From NCBI GenBank assembly GCA_015178975.1, contig WHVD01000007.1, forward strand, positions 1,488,001-1,552,000: a stretch of 64,000 nt of DNA, given 5' to 3'. A model generated the notes under the pieces. It was not told the origin of the DNA and did no database searches. It saw nothing but the letters and a program-made list of their open reading frames with translations. Within the stretch, counting starts at the first letter, position 1; each line of letters begins with the position of its first letter. The position numbers were made by a program, and so were the translations under genes. The stretch is from Hysterangium stoloniferum. Its lineage: Eukaryota > Basidiomycota > Agaricomycetes > Hysterangiales > Hysterangiaceae. Below, piece by piece: positions 12,273 to 23,380 of this stretch.

Positions 12273-13851
12273 ATGGTGCCTGTCGAGGGTCCTCCACGAG
12301 AGGCAAACATAAGCAGGATTGGTCTCCCAATCCTGTTTGCGTCGGGCCCGTATGCTGGGCAGACGATTAGGTGAGTAGTGGCTGTGGATTCATGATCTTC
12401 TATGGTTGGGATAGCATGTTAATCGTGGCTATGTGCGTTGCACAGAGCACACGTCGAAGGTGAGTGATTATCGCGCTTGGTGAAGTTTTCATGGCTGAAG
12501 GATTTCCTGTCTTCTAGAGGCACAAAAGCCAGATCTCGGGAGAAAGTCCGTTGCCGGTTCATTGCCTGTCTCTACGTACTTTAACCATCATCCCCTCGTA
12601 GATTTGCCAAACGCGACCGACGACCTCTTGATCCGCCCCCAGTCGTCCGTCTTCGGATGTATCAGGTCTTCAATGCCGACTCCGAACACCCTACCGAACA
12701 GGAGATCTCTCCCGAGTACGTTCACATCTCATCCCATTCATCATTTATCCACCAACACGCCTATCCCCAGTCAAGTTGAAGTAGGAGGCCTGGTATGTCA
12801 CGTCGACCTCTTCGCCATTAGGCCGACCCCTTTCCCTCACGTGCGTGCTGCCAATGCGGATGGCAATGCTCCGCTGCCCTCTAATTTTGAGCAAGCAACC
12901 TTGGTCACCGCTATGCCCCCTTCGGAAGAAAACAAGGTCACCGACTCGTTGTTTGGCACTACCTTTTCGGTTGCGTCTCAGATCAAGGGGCTGGATGGTG
13001 ACGAAGTTATATTCTACGTGTTTAGTGTGAGTCGATTGTATGATGCGTAACGTTCGGTGGCCCATGTGACTTTGTGTGTAGGATTTGAGTGTCAGGACGG
13101 AAGGATTGTATGTCGCCGTTCGTAGCTCTCGCGCCCTGTTATGCTAAACTTGTGCCAGGTTCATCCTTCGATACAGAATGTTCGACATCTTTAGGTGCAT
13201 CAGCCTCTCTCCTGCTTTCGCAACCCGCATCTAACATTCTCATCCATTCACACCCAAAGCCGAATGGAAGGGTCTGAGGACATTCCAGTCCTGGCGGAGA
13301 CCTATGGCGGGCCCTTCGCAATCTACTCTACGAAAGAGTGAGTTTTGTGTCCTGGTTCTAGTTCCGGTTTCTCTCCTTGAGCACATTCCTGGCTGCATCC
13401 TCGTCGCATCCCCTTCCATTGTGTTGGTGTTTATCATTGGCCCGTTTTGTTCTCATGTCACACATTTTCATGCTGTGTCTGTCCCTCTTCTCGCGATGCT
13501 CTCTTACTCGTCCCACCGGTCATACACTGACATCACACCCGCTTAGGTTCCCCGGTCTCAGAGCATCTACTGAATTGACCAAGGTTCGTCCGACCTCTTC
13601 TTTCTGGTGCTCATACTTGACAATGCCTACAGCATCTTTCCCGCTATGGCATTCGTGTTAACCTCCGCGAGGCCGAGAGGAAACGCAAGCCCGTCGAGCC
13701 CGTTACTCCTGCCGTTGCGCCTGCTGGGCGTGGTGCAACTGCCACCCCCGTCAACCCACCTGCGGCCGCGGCCGGCGCTTCGACATCGGGTAAAGGACAA
13801 CAGGATGAGGATGAGGATGAGGAGGAAGAAGAAGACGAGGATTTGGCGTGA
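12273..13851 (+). CDS. Velvet-domain transcription regulator, ten exons
   Basis: Velvet proteins are fungal DNA-binding regulators that couple sporulation with secondary metabolism. Exons I infer: 12273-12370, 12446-12459, 12518-12545, 12602-12715, 12771-13026, 13082-13107, 13159-13194, 13260-13337, 13547-13583, 13633-13851, joined by GT-AG introns. The spliced frame gives 301 residues. It shows the family landmarks in order: ASGPYAGQTIR, PDLGRKFAKRDRRPLDPPPV, SDLSVRTEG, YGGPFAIYSTKEFPGL, then STELTKHLSRYGIRVNLRE, and an acidic C-terminal tail of Asp/Glu. The start is the first ATG in frame; an in-frame stop lies at 12177. Exon 2 is only 14 nt. The type (VosA, VelB or VelC) cannot be assigned. 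A lone gene; neighbours are not functionally linked. Confidence 0.88.
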
Positions 13852-16754
13852 GCGTGTGAGCCAAGGGCGGTTCTTTCTTTGGTGATGAAACGGCGCTTCT
13901 CTTCACAAAGGAAAACGCACGATGAAGTCTTCTGTTGGTTGAGGTATAGATGGGTCTCCGTTTGTGCCTTCGTAGGGGGTGGTGGGTGGCCGTTGTTGTG
14001 TTATGTGTGTGTGTATTGCGTCGTGTCGTGTCGTGTCGTGCCATGTTTTCGCATCTCATTCCGTGTCGTCATAATCCCGTCGCCTCACGCATTGCTCCGT
14101 ATCCGTCTGTGCTACCTTTCCCGTACTTGTGCTCTCATATGCTACTTTTCCCCTTTGTCGTGTTTTTTGTTCTTGTGCTCCTTCCTCCCTCCTTCCAAAT
14201 CATCCTTGGTATGCAAACAAAATGCGTTGTCATATCCTGCTGTTTTTTCTTGACTATCTGGCATGCGCGCACTGCCTTCTCACATCATCCTTTCACTATA
14301 ATTTCCTTCCCATTTCTGATCCCTGTCCTTTTTCCCGAAGTCCACTTTCTACCTCTCCCAAGTGTTAAAATTTTCTGTGCTTTTACTTGCTACCCATTTT
14401 CTACGAATCCCTCTGAACGTCCGCCAAGTCGAAATGCCTATTTTGCTGTTGTTGTATGCTGTGTCCTGTGGTTTTCTCTCGCGTGTGGTGTGGGACATGA
14501 ACATATCAAGACCCAAATTTCAAGCTCAATCTCAGGGTCCTGTTGAGGACCCACTTGAAGGTGACAGACTCTCCATAGGTTGGATTGTCAGTTGTGAACG
14601 GGAGTTCGCGTTACCGTTCGACTTTTAGGGTCAAGTTGGAGAGCTGTCGGTTCGGTTTATTTCATGTCACTCGATGTCACATTTACATTATTGTATAAAG
14701 AACAAGGATCTATCTCTTGTTTCTAGTGTGTTCATATGGATGTTATATATACCGGGCTCCCCAATGGCATACTTCCGGGGAAAACACGTTCATCCGGGGC
14801 GGGGAGCAGCAGTTCGTGAGCGTAATGGTCCGAAGGCGGCCTGCGTCCAACATTTTGTTTCAGTTTGTTTGGCAGACACGGTTTGGCAAAACTCCGACAT
14901 ATACAGACAGCATGGAAGTCCGAACTGACAAGATTTACTGCTGATATGCATGTGTTTGGCGCACCGCCGATTTAAATACAATAATCAATCGCGATTGGAT
15001 AAGTAGATGGCGGATATACCCGTCGAGGGCCACAAAAGATAGTCGAAGCTAACATAGTTACGCGGGTCCTCATGGCCCCAAGGAGGGCCCATCTATGTAT
15101 CTATGTTTCATGTTCTGTCCGTCGATTGCATGCGATTTAAGCTGGGCTCTCATATATAGGCGTAGACGTCATTTTCAGGGAGATGTGTCATGGATACGTA
15201 TAACGGATAAGGCGGGGCGAATATGCACGTAGTATCCCAGAAGCCTCCAAGCCGATACGAAATTAACAGATAGTTTTTCGTCTATTCTCGCGACTATCCT
15301 AGGCGCAGGCTCCACGCTGTGTATCCCAGCCTTCATTGTGGTGCTTTCTGATCCCTTTTTGCCGACATGGCTTCCCCGTCGCAATCGGGAATCTGTACCT
15401 GATGAACAAGCATAAATGACTAGGAAGTTATTAGTGATAATTAATTGCCCTCCACCCCGAATAGTTCCCAGGGCATGTTGGGGTCTAGGCGTTGCCTGGG
15501 CCCTGGCGTGCGGTGGGGAACGGTGTGCGTTGGATGGTGGTGGACTCCGGGGATTGTTGCCCTCTCGCGATGGGCCGCGGTCGCGAGGTAGGCGGTCTAC
15601 GGCGGTGTCACTACATACGTTTTTATATACGCAGAACTCTCTTGGGTTTGTCACGGAAATGCCCACAGAGCAGTAAATTTGTATGAGGTCTCCATGGCTG
15701 GACACACCTAAAGATATGAAAAAAAAAAAAAAAACAGGCGTGGAAATTGATACCTAGACAGGGTTACTCTAACCCAGTGGCCAGTGAGGTGCTATGTAGA
15801 TTGCGGACGCATTCAGTCCCTTCGCTCACGGATTTTTGAAAGTGTGCTTGATCCAGGTTGTCGGCAGTGATCTAGTCGCCTCCAGTTCCCAATACTGCTT
15901 GATCATTGAGCCAGTGGAACGAACCGCTTCCCACCCGTTTCTTGGAGATGACAAGGCTAACGGTATTAAACCATATTAGAGTCAGTTCTTCCACAGACAG
16001 ACAGCCTTTCTTATTTTTGGAGGACTCAAACCTTGCTGAGTGAGAATGAACGATGTTGCTTCTATTAGAGCCTTATGCGGGGGCGCACCTTTATACTGGC
16101 CCACTGAACCTTATAAGAGTTGTTCGTGGTCAGTTCAAGAGGGCATATATATATATATTAAAATTCAACCCACGAAACAGGCAAGGACATCAGCGCTCGG
16201 GAGGCGGCATCTTTCGATAGAAGACGGGATTGCTCGCAGCAGTGGTCACCTTTCAATTACATAGAGTTAGCATCTCATTTTCTACAGTTACTAACTTCTT
16301 GAAGCTCCTGAAGCCTTAGCCAATAGCTGTCATCAATTCTAAATAATCCTAGTTCGTCCAGTACGCGCTCACCGTGGCAGCAAGGAGACCAAACTAATGT
16401 AGGAACACATCAGAATTGAAGACACTTGTTCCTCGTGTTTATTTCTCTCTGGGGTGTTTAACTTATGTGATATATAAAGAAAAGTCAAATTTTTAAACAT
16501 TATGGTAGACCAACCACGGCAATATTTTGGACTACCCGCCATCCCACCCCTGCAGCACCAGCGCAGGGTCACTTTGCCTAGGATAAATAATTTTATACTG
16601 CCTTTCGGTCCATCCATCTTCTCCCCCTCCTTTCCCTTCCGTGTTAGAATATAGCGCTGTGCGAGCATGCACAAGGTGCTTCACTGGCAATTTGCCGCCC
16701 CTTTGTTCCTTTGAATCCTTCGTTGCCACACGACTAGTGTTCTCAAGGCGTATA
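13852..16754. other. Velvet 3' flank and intergenic DNA
   Basis: 13.85-14.65 kb is pyrimidine-rich on the plus strand and is probably the velvet 3' UTR and downstream flank; it carries a GTCGT-type pentamer microsatellite at about 14018-14042. Frames of 198 residues (13950-14546) and 176 residues (15175-15705, minus) are long, but have the composition of chance frames and no domain. A poly-A tract lies at about 15718-15734. Confidence 0.45.
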
Positions 16755-16935
16755 CAGTCAACTCCCTTATAACACATGCCTGGTAGGCACCGCCCATACT
16801 CTCTAATAACGCATACAATTCTGGAGTAACCAAGTTGCTACGCGAGTTTTAATACCTCCCTGATAACCCATACTCCCTCATAACACATACCCTGGGCCTG
16901 TCCCGAGGGGGCGTGTGTTATAAGGGAGTCGACTG
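16755..16935. mobile_element. Pogo-like MITE with 25-bp inverted ends
   Basis: The left end CAGTCAACTCCCTTATAAC and the right end, read on the minus strand, CAGTCGACTCCCTTATAAC match over about 25 bp with two mismatches. The element is flanked by TA on both sides, the target duplication of Tc1/mariner-class transposons. The CAGTCGACTCCC terminus is typical of the pogo/Fot branch. There is no coding capacity; the interior contains further copies of the TAACACATA-type motif. Length is 181 bp. Confidence 0.8.
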
Positions 16936-18540
16936 TATAAGTAGTATAGTTTTCTTGTACTTACGCTATCCGTTTGCCTCCTACGAGACACAGAGGTCAA
17001 ACGGAAACTATATTTATTTCTGCTTATGATTCTTATGAGATTTCAACATTCCGCTCCTCATCCCATCCAAACACCGCCCATTACACCTGGAATACACAGC
17101 GGCAGCCACAACTAACGGGGCCAATAGGACCATCCCGGCGCAGAAGCGGGTGCAGGTCTACACTCAACACAATCCCTCCGTCCGCCGGACGTAATAAATG
17201 CAGCCCAACATTGATAAGGGAGGGTTGGGAACAACGCCTTTGCCAAGCAATTGACCAGGCCGAGCGGTATGATTTGATAAGGACTTATATTATCTTCAGC
17301 CTTATTTAAACAAACGAGTCCGTGATGAAATCGCCACGCTTCACCAACAACTGCTCTCTATGCCTTGCTCCACATTACGAATTTTACTCATCATTGTCGC
17401 GGTACAGTTTGGTATGACCTTGGGCAGCCCAACCAAAGGCGTTTGTCAGTGTATTCTCTCAGCCATAGCGACATCGCCCTTTTGAACTGCTCAGTAGCAC
17501 AATCCAAGTCGTCGGATACCTCCTCCGGGAAGAAAAGCCCAACAATGGCACTAGATGCCTCGCCGGCATCTGTACCTGTCATCGACTTTTGAAATACAAT
17601 CCGGTGATTCTGGATATGGTGAGCTATCCTTCCAATCGAACTGCATGTATACATTCTGAAACCGGAAGGAGACTGCAACTGAGAGCCGAGAGTATCATCG
17701 TAAACCCTGTTCTGCCTTTTGTGTATGTGATGTCCGTGGGCTTCTGTGGCTTCGCCACTTGGAACTGTAACTCGGAGTCTGGTCTGAACTATTAGTCTCG
17801 CAATGTAATTCAGATATATTTCAAATTTTCGAAAATAAATGTGAAATACCCTTCCCGCCTAGGGGCGGTGAGAGGAATCTTGTGTTCTCTAATATGGTAT
17901 TCTGCTGGGAGGATATGCGCAATATATTAGTGTCCCCGCTTATTAGAATTAATATTCGTTCCCCAACGATTAGGTATCAGTCTCCTGAATAATCCGGGTT
18001 CGATAGACCAAAGCTCAATAGAAAGCTTTAACCTCACCATACTATATGTATCCAGAATTTTGGGTCATTAGAATTCCTGCAGTCAAACTTTCACTTGTCA
18101 GTTTGGTCATGGCTTGCCATGAGCGGTAGCTGGTGTGTTTTTAGTGTGACATTAAAAAAAATATAAATGTGACGCGTCCCATAGTACTTAACTACTGTGT
18201 CAACGTAATATAAAGTATAAAAGTTGTAACATGGCATAGATTTTAAGGTAGAACAATAGCATGCATCTCCTTTGTCTTAGTCACCATTATTCTTTTTTTC
18301 CTTTTGTATCGAACTATTGTTCTTGCTGACCCGACCACTCCTCTTGTTCGCGATTCCCTATTGTTCACTGTTCATATAAATACATTAGGACTACGGCACC
18401 ATACCTCAGTCGACTGCCCTAGCTAGGTCGCGTACGGCTAGTTAGTATGTTTACTGAGCGGTAGGGGCATTTTTGTTGTCAACTGTCAGCATTTATTCCC
18501 CCAAATACCGTTCTAGTAACCCGCACTCTGGCTCCTTGGG
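16936..18540. other. No gene supported
   Basis: A plus-strand frame (16974-17309, 111 residues) and a minus-strand frame (17391-17678, 95 residues) are present without a recognisable domain. The minus-strand one has a protein-like composition in its second half and could be an exon remnant. Confidence 0.4.
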
Positions 18541-20214
18541 CTAGGAAAAAATGGGTACAGTGGGGAAGAAATTCGCGTCAGCTGCCCAATGTCTTTCTAA
18601 ACAAGACGGAATCTGAAAAGGACCAAGTGGGGTATATCTTGAACGTATGTGGGCGGCAAAAACCGCTGTCTGGGAAAAATCACACCCAACCCCCCTTTTG
18701 TTTATATGGTGCAAAACTTGGTTTCTAATAACCGCCTTCCAGTTATGAAATTGTGCCTTCATGTTCGAAGAAGGAGCGACAAATTCCCAAGGAATGAAAC
18801 TAGATATGTGTGGGAACAATATATCAGCAATGAGTCCGTATGCACACAGGAACAATTCATGCGCAGAATCGATAGTCGTAAGCAGGGGATGCCTGGTAGC
18901 ATGTAGCCAATTTAGCAAATACAGCACACGGACGAAGATACCCTCCTCTCCGTTTGGGTGCACACGACATGAAACGATTTGGACAAATTCTTCAAAGGTG
19001 TGGTTATAGACGCCGCGAGCTCTGGCCAAGTCAGGGGATAGATCGAAAAAGAAGCGATAGGAGATACGACCACGATCAGCAAAAGCCCCAGTAGTTGCGG
19101 AAACACCCATTTCATAGGGAGTGAATTCGAATGCTTCGTCAAAGGTTTCGTGCTGTGAAAGGGAGACCGGAACGGGACCAAGTGGACTGTACCTCCTACA
19201 GACGTCTTTCCAAAATGATGAGACTTGTTCATGTCGGAGCGAAGTATACCGAGGCATAACCGCGCGGAGTTCGTTCTCAAGCAGGATGAGGCGTGGGACG
19301 AGATATGTACCGCCAGCCATAGTTTTCCACGGAACTTTTTGATATTTAAAAGGGTGAAGCATCGCATACGCGGTCGCGTATGCCACTAAGAATAAGTCAT
19401 GTGCTGAATCTCGAGAAAACAAGAGGGGATGTGTGGGTGGATATGCATGACGAAGATAGTTCAAGAGATATAGTGTTTGACCAACGACTGCTTCACCATT
19501 CCCGCTGTGCGCGCTGTAGACAACGTAACGAACGAAATTAGGGAGATTAGGTCTGTAGATCCCAGCGCCGCGGAACATCCTGGGGAAAACATCAAAGAAA
19601 AATCTGTCGCAAATACGGCCATACTCGTCAAAACGTGACCGTGTTGCTTCCAAAAAACGAGGCAGCTATGTGATGATAATCAGTGTATGTGAAGGAAGGA
19701 GGTAAAATAATCTCACTGTGTCTTGTTTTAGCGCTTGGTGGAGCTCCCGGCAAAATTGACCCGCGAGGGGAGGGGAACACATTCCAAGACGCATCAAAAT
19801 ATCGCCCTCCAGGTCCAAAATATCTTCAAAGGCATAGTTTCCTGTTATCACTGTCCATTCGGACCCTGGAGTAGAGCCTATTTTAAGGCGATTGAGTGTG
19901 ATCCTATACATCCCAATGAAGAGCTCCTCAGAATTATACACTCGGAGGTTGGACCCTCTCATGTTAAGCGTGAACAGTAGAAAGATCATAGTAATAACGA
20001 CACGATTGATACCAGCTTGGAGTAATTGGGCATTCGAACTGGTCCAAAAGAGAATGTGGCCGATTAAATGGGTTAGAGGCCTATTATTGTCGCGCTTTAG
20101 TGGACGTAAGCCGGGACAGAACGCTGATATGCATTTTTCTATCACTTTAGCGTAGCTTTCGCAAACTTTTGAGCGATTGAATTCTGGCTGAAGCTGGCTG
20201 ATGTTAGGAAGCAT
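18541..20214 (-). CDS. Protein with three cyclin-box-like repeats
   Basis: Two exons, 20214-19717 and 19665-18541, are joined by a 51-nt intron (19666-19716) with donor GTGAGA, branch site CTGAT and acceptor ATAG, keeping phase 0; the product is 540 residues. The frame shows three related units, about residues 30-165, 170-330 and 355-525. Each has an RFFF or similar start, a helical stretch, a segment like HPLL-x-SAHDLFLVAYA, a W-x-x-M/V motif and an E-rich helix, the order seen in PCL-type cyclin boxes. Units two and three both end in RRYSPLGP or SRYTPLGP, so they arose by duplication. Cyclins bind and activate kinases; whether this one does is unknown. The start is the first ATG; an upstream exon is possible. 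Confidence 0.6.
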
Positions 20215-21362
20215 TTCAAAGCCCTACGGGTTGTACATACCACAGAGTTACGTTGAAACATATCTGATCCAGGTGTTGCCCTGCGAGTTATCGAACCTTT
20301 TACAACTAGTTCACCAGCGACGAAAGTAAAACGGAGGGAATGGAGGGGTGCTGGCGTGGCGTAGGTAGAATATGAATGGCAATCGGATCGTTGTGTTTTA
20401 AAGTCGTGCCATCGCCACTTGAAAATTTACATTTTATATGAAAGTTGGGCCCCTTGTACCCATTGTCCTTGGCGGTGACCAGCTGAATTTCACACGCAGA
20501 AGGACTACACACAAGAAATGAAGAGGTACATTTAATGAAAATTTTGAAGAAACATGAACGTGCCGTTGTATTCAATAAGATAGAAAGGGCCCTGACCCAG
20601 CGCCACACTGATGAATTGCCGGTGGCGTCACTAACCCCATTGCATGATCATCATTGATGGACCTCGAGCTTAAATTGTTGGAGTTTGGGTCGTCTACATG
20701 TGGGATCGGGTAACAATAAGGGTTAATTGAAGGGGTTAATTGCCACAATGCTGCGATTCACTTCTCAGTCGGTTTAGTGGCACCAGGTTCTGAAGGACCT
20801 GCATGAGGCTCTCGCTTATGTCAAGCTTTGATGGGGTGGGTCGATGTTCGCCAAAGCATTGAAAGAAGCTGGAAAGGTGCTACGTCTGTGGTGTGTGGCT
20901 GCGCAAAGGCGTCAACATATATTGAAATTAAATCCACGGGATCCTTGAATCACAACAAGGAAGACATAATGTATGTTCCGTTTAAACTCTGTGGCTCCTA
21001 GGAGGCCAATGGATAGCGTACATACATGAAAACTACGACTAATCATCTTCGTAGCCGACAAGTGGGGCTGAGACAAACAACAACTTCAAGGGTCTCGGTG
21101 CTAGTGGGAAGCACTACATCGCACTGCATTGTTCTTAAATTATACTCAATAATGTCACAACAAGCTTGTGGAAGCAGCCTTGATCTCGGTAATGGATAGC
21201 CGTGTCAGATATATCTCTTCATCTTCGCAGGCCGACGCCTTAGTTGCTTACCGAGAGTAGTCCCAACAAAGGCGTAAGTCGTGTCGTTATACACCGTAAT
21301 CTACCTACACTAATTACCGGATGTAGTCATTTAGGTAGGTATGTATAATAGCTAGTGGACAG
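20215..21362. other. Intergenic; one unassigned minus-strand ORF
   Basis: A 100-residue minus-strand frame lies at 20306-20608 without a recognisable domain. It might be a leader exon of the cyclin-like gene, but I could not join it in frame. The rest shows nothing. Confidence 0.4.
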
Positions 21363-21841
21363 CTAGAGCACGACATTAATGACCCCCATGGCAAATAAGC
21401 AATCGACAGCAAATGTTGCTGCAAATGGAATATTACTTCCTAGTGCGCTGGGGCCTTCTGCTTTTCGCGTGAAGCGGATGATGGATATGCCAAGGATAAG
21501 TACGATATAAACTAATGGATACCCGTTGTGGCGGGGTTGGTTAATATGACGAGTCGCGCTAAGCTTCATTAAGAACTTACCGAAGCATTTTAAAAGCCTC
21601 CTTGGCGCTATTTTGATGAGATCTGAGATCCCCATTGTTTGATTGTGGGACTTGAGGAGCTCCTTTATTGAGTGGTGCTGGTGCGATTCTCAGAGGAAGG
21701 TGGTTTTTGGAATGTATCCGCCACCATCAGGGATTTGGGAGTGTCTACACTATAGCCTCCCTAGATCTATAGTAAGCTTTTATACCGACTAGTAAATAGG
21801 GATCTCGCGAAAGTAGTGTGCCTAGCCGAGTCTAGCCGAGC

Positions 21842-22074
21842 TAGCTCTCCTAGATGGCTCTAGACAATATAGACGGAAGACTTACTGATCTTTTCCTGAT
21901 GACCGGCACTTTTTGTTCTCCTACAATTATCTCGCGCAGGTATAAATGGGCGGACAAATAAAGAATAACCGACAGAATGGCAATGGCAAAGAACCACGCA
22001 TATTGTCCATCAGGAAAGTGGGAAGATCAGTAAGTATGTCGTCTATATTGTCTAGAGCCATCTAGGAGAGCTAA
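21842..22074. repeat. Inverted repeat around a helix-5 gene fragment
   Basis: The arm at 21842-21903 (starting TAGCTCTCCTAGATGGCTC) is repeated in reverse complement at about 22009-22074 with a few changes. The arms, about 60 bp, enclose about 105 bp that correspond to helix 5 of the receptor paralogue (compare 23900-23975). The arms have no counterpart in the intact copy. Confidence 0.85.
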
Positions 22075-22118
22075 CAAGATCCGCGACGAATAAGGACAAC
22101 TGTGTTGGAAATGGTGAC

Positions 22119-22372
22119 ACCCTTCTCCTAGGGGCAGTTTACCTATTCCCTCAACTTTCTATATGAAAATGTTAATTGTGGACCATGTTTTTGGAGACTA
22201 ATGCAAGATTTTTCCGATGTACACCTAAACTAGAAGGTCATTCACTAACTGACACATTGATTGAGACACAAAGTACTTCTATTACAAGTCTATTAAACCC
22301 TTGTAGATTGTGTATTACAATAAATCAACTCATACTATTTTCAATAAACTGGTGGTACCACTGATATAATGG
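22119..22372 (+). repeat. Dispersed repeat R1, copy 1
   Basis: About 250 bp align with 49655-49921. Shared landmarks in the same order are TTAATTGTGGACCAT, CACTAACTGACACATTGATTG, AAGTCTATTA, CTTGTAGATTGTGTATTACA and CAACTCATACTATTTT. It lies inside the broken receptor gene and is absent from the intact paralogue, so it inserted there. No coding capacity; class unknown. Confidence 0.85.
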
Positions 22373-22520
22373 AAAAATGGGAGGACAGGAAAGGTTATAC
22401 AACACACCATGTAAACTTGAATAGGGTTCTGGATGAGTTCTGATCAGAGCTGCGAAGGATTTTCTTGACGAATACGGATGATGCCTTTCTGTGTGAAAAG
22501 TGTCGTGAGGTCAGACGACA

Positions 22521-22966
22521 GAAGGGGGTCGTATTGTGGATAGAGAGAAGGGCACGAGAGCTAGGCAAGCAGAAGGTGGACAGTAACAGATACCTATAGG
22601 GATAGATGTACAGCGTAACTGCAGGAATAAAAGGCAAGCTGCCATGGCCTAATTATTGTCCTGTCGACAAAGGGTCCCGAAGGGGGTCGCATTGTGGATA
22701 GAGAGAAGGGCACGAGAGCCAGGCAAGCAGAAGGTGGATAGTAACAGATACCTATAGGGATAGATATACAGCGTAACTGCAGGAATAAAGGGCAAGCTGC
22801 CATGGCCTAATTATTGTCCTGTAGACAAAATGGACCCGAAGGGGGTCGTATTGTGGATAGAGAGAAGGGCACGAGAGCTAGGCAAGCAGAAGGTGAACAG
22901 TGACAGATACCTATAGGGGATAGATGTGCAGCGTAACTGCAGGAATGAAGGGCATGCTGCCATGGG
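22521..22966. repeat. 158-bp tandem repeat, 2.8 copies
   Basis: Units start with GAAGGGGGTCG at 22521, 22679 and 22838, so the period is 158-159 bp; the third is cut after about 128 bp. Units are nearly identical. A single diverged counterpart lies upstream of the intact receptor (about 24910-25075), so the triplication happened in the broken copy's 5' region only. Confidence 0.9.
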
Positions 22967-23380
22967 AGTCACTTATCGACATTATTATCGGATTGGAGGA
23001 TTAAGGTACCGAATGAGGGGGAGGAAATTACGTGAGGGTATATACGTTAAGGTAATAATAGTCCCTAGTGGTTTAAAATTATATACGATACAGCTTGCCA
23101 TATGATTCTGGCAACACATTGGAGTCTACGTGTAAATATAGAATCGGTTCACCGGCACTGCAGATCATGTGCTCAGCCCTCTCTTTCCCGACTTTTGCTA
23201 TAAAATCGATAAAATAGAGTAGACAGCAGCTTCACGTTTACAGTTTAGATCTACGTAGGGGCCGAGTATAAAGCAGGTAACTTGAAATTACATGTAGAGG
23301 GTTGGCGAATTGTCGGTGCTAGTAGCAGCACTGCAGCACGGCAGTCTACCATTTAGGTAAGCGTGGCTACATCATTTGAA

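Larger units (their letters stand above)
21363..22640 (-). pseudogene. Broken seven-helix receptor, paralogue of 23381-24906
   Basis: This copy aligns with the intact neighbour at both ends. Near the 5' end it keeps the stretch before helix 2 and the start of helix 2 (22075-22105 and 22440-22500). At the 3' end it keeps helix 5, the third loop and helices 6-7 (21363-21990). Helices 3-4 are missing; in their place lies an inverted repeat. The last intron's acceptor reads CAA where the paralogue has CAG, and a TGG codon of helix 7 is TAG here (stop at 21363-21365). A dispersed repeat (22119-22372) has also entered. No functional receptor can be made. Confidence 0.8.

Noticed and set aside
13950..14546. 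198-residue plus-strand ORF after the velvet gene
   Set aside because: Its composition (Cys, Val, Phe, Ser) reflects the pyrimidine-rich strand; no domain, and overlapping frames of similar length exist.
15175..15705. 176-residue minus-strand ORF
   Set aside because: No recognisable domain, low-complexity Pro/Arg centre, and no splice or promoter context.
19653..19653. Independent 370-residue gene starting here
   Set aside because: It would start at TTG; a consensus intron joins it in frame to the upstream exon at 19717-20214.
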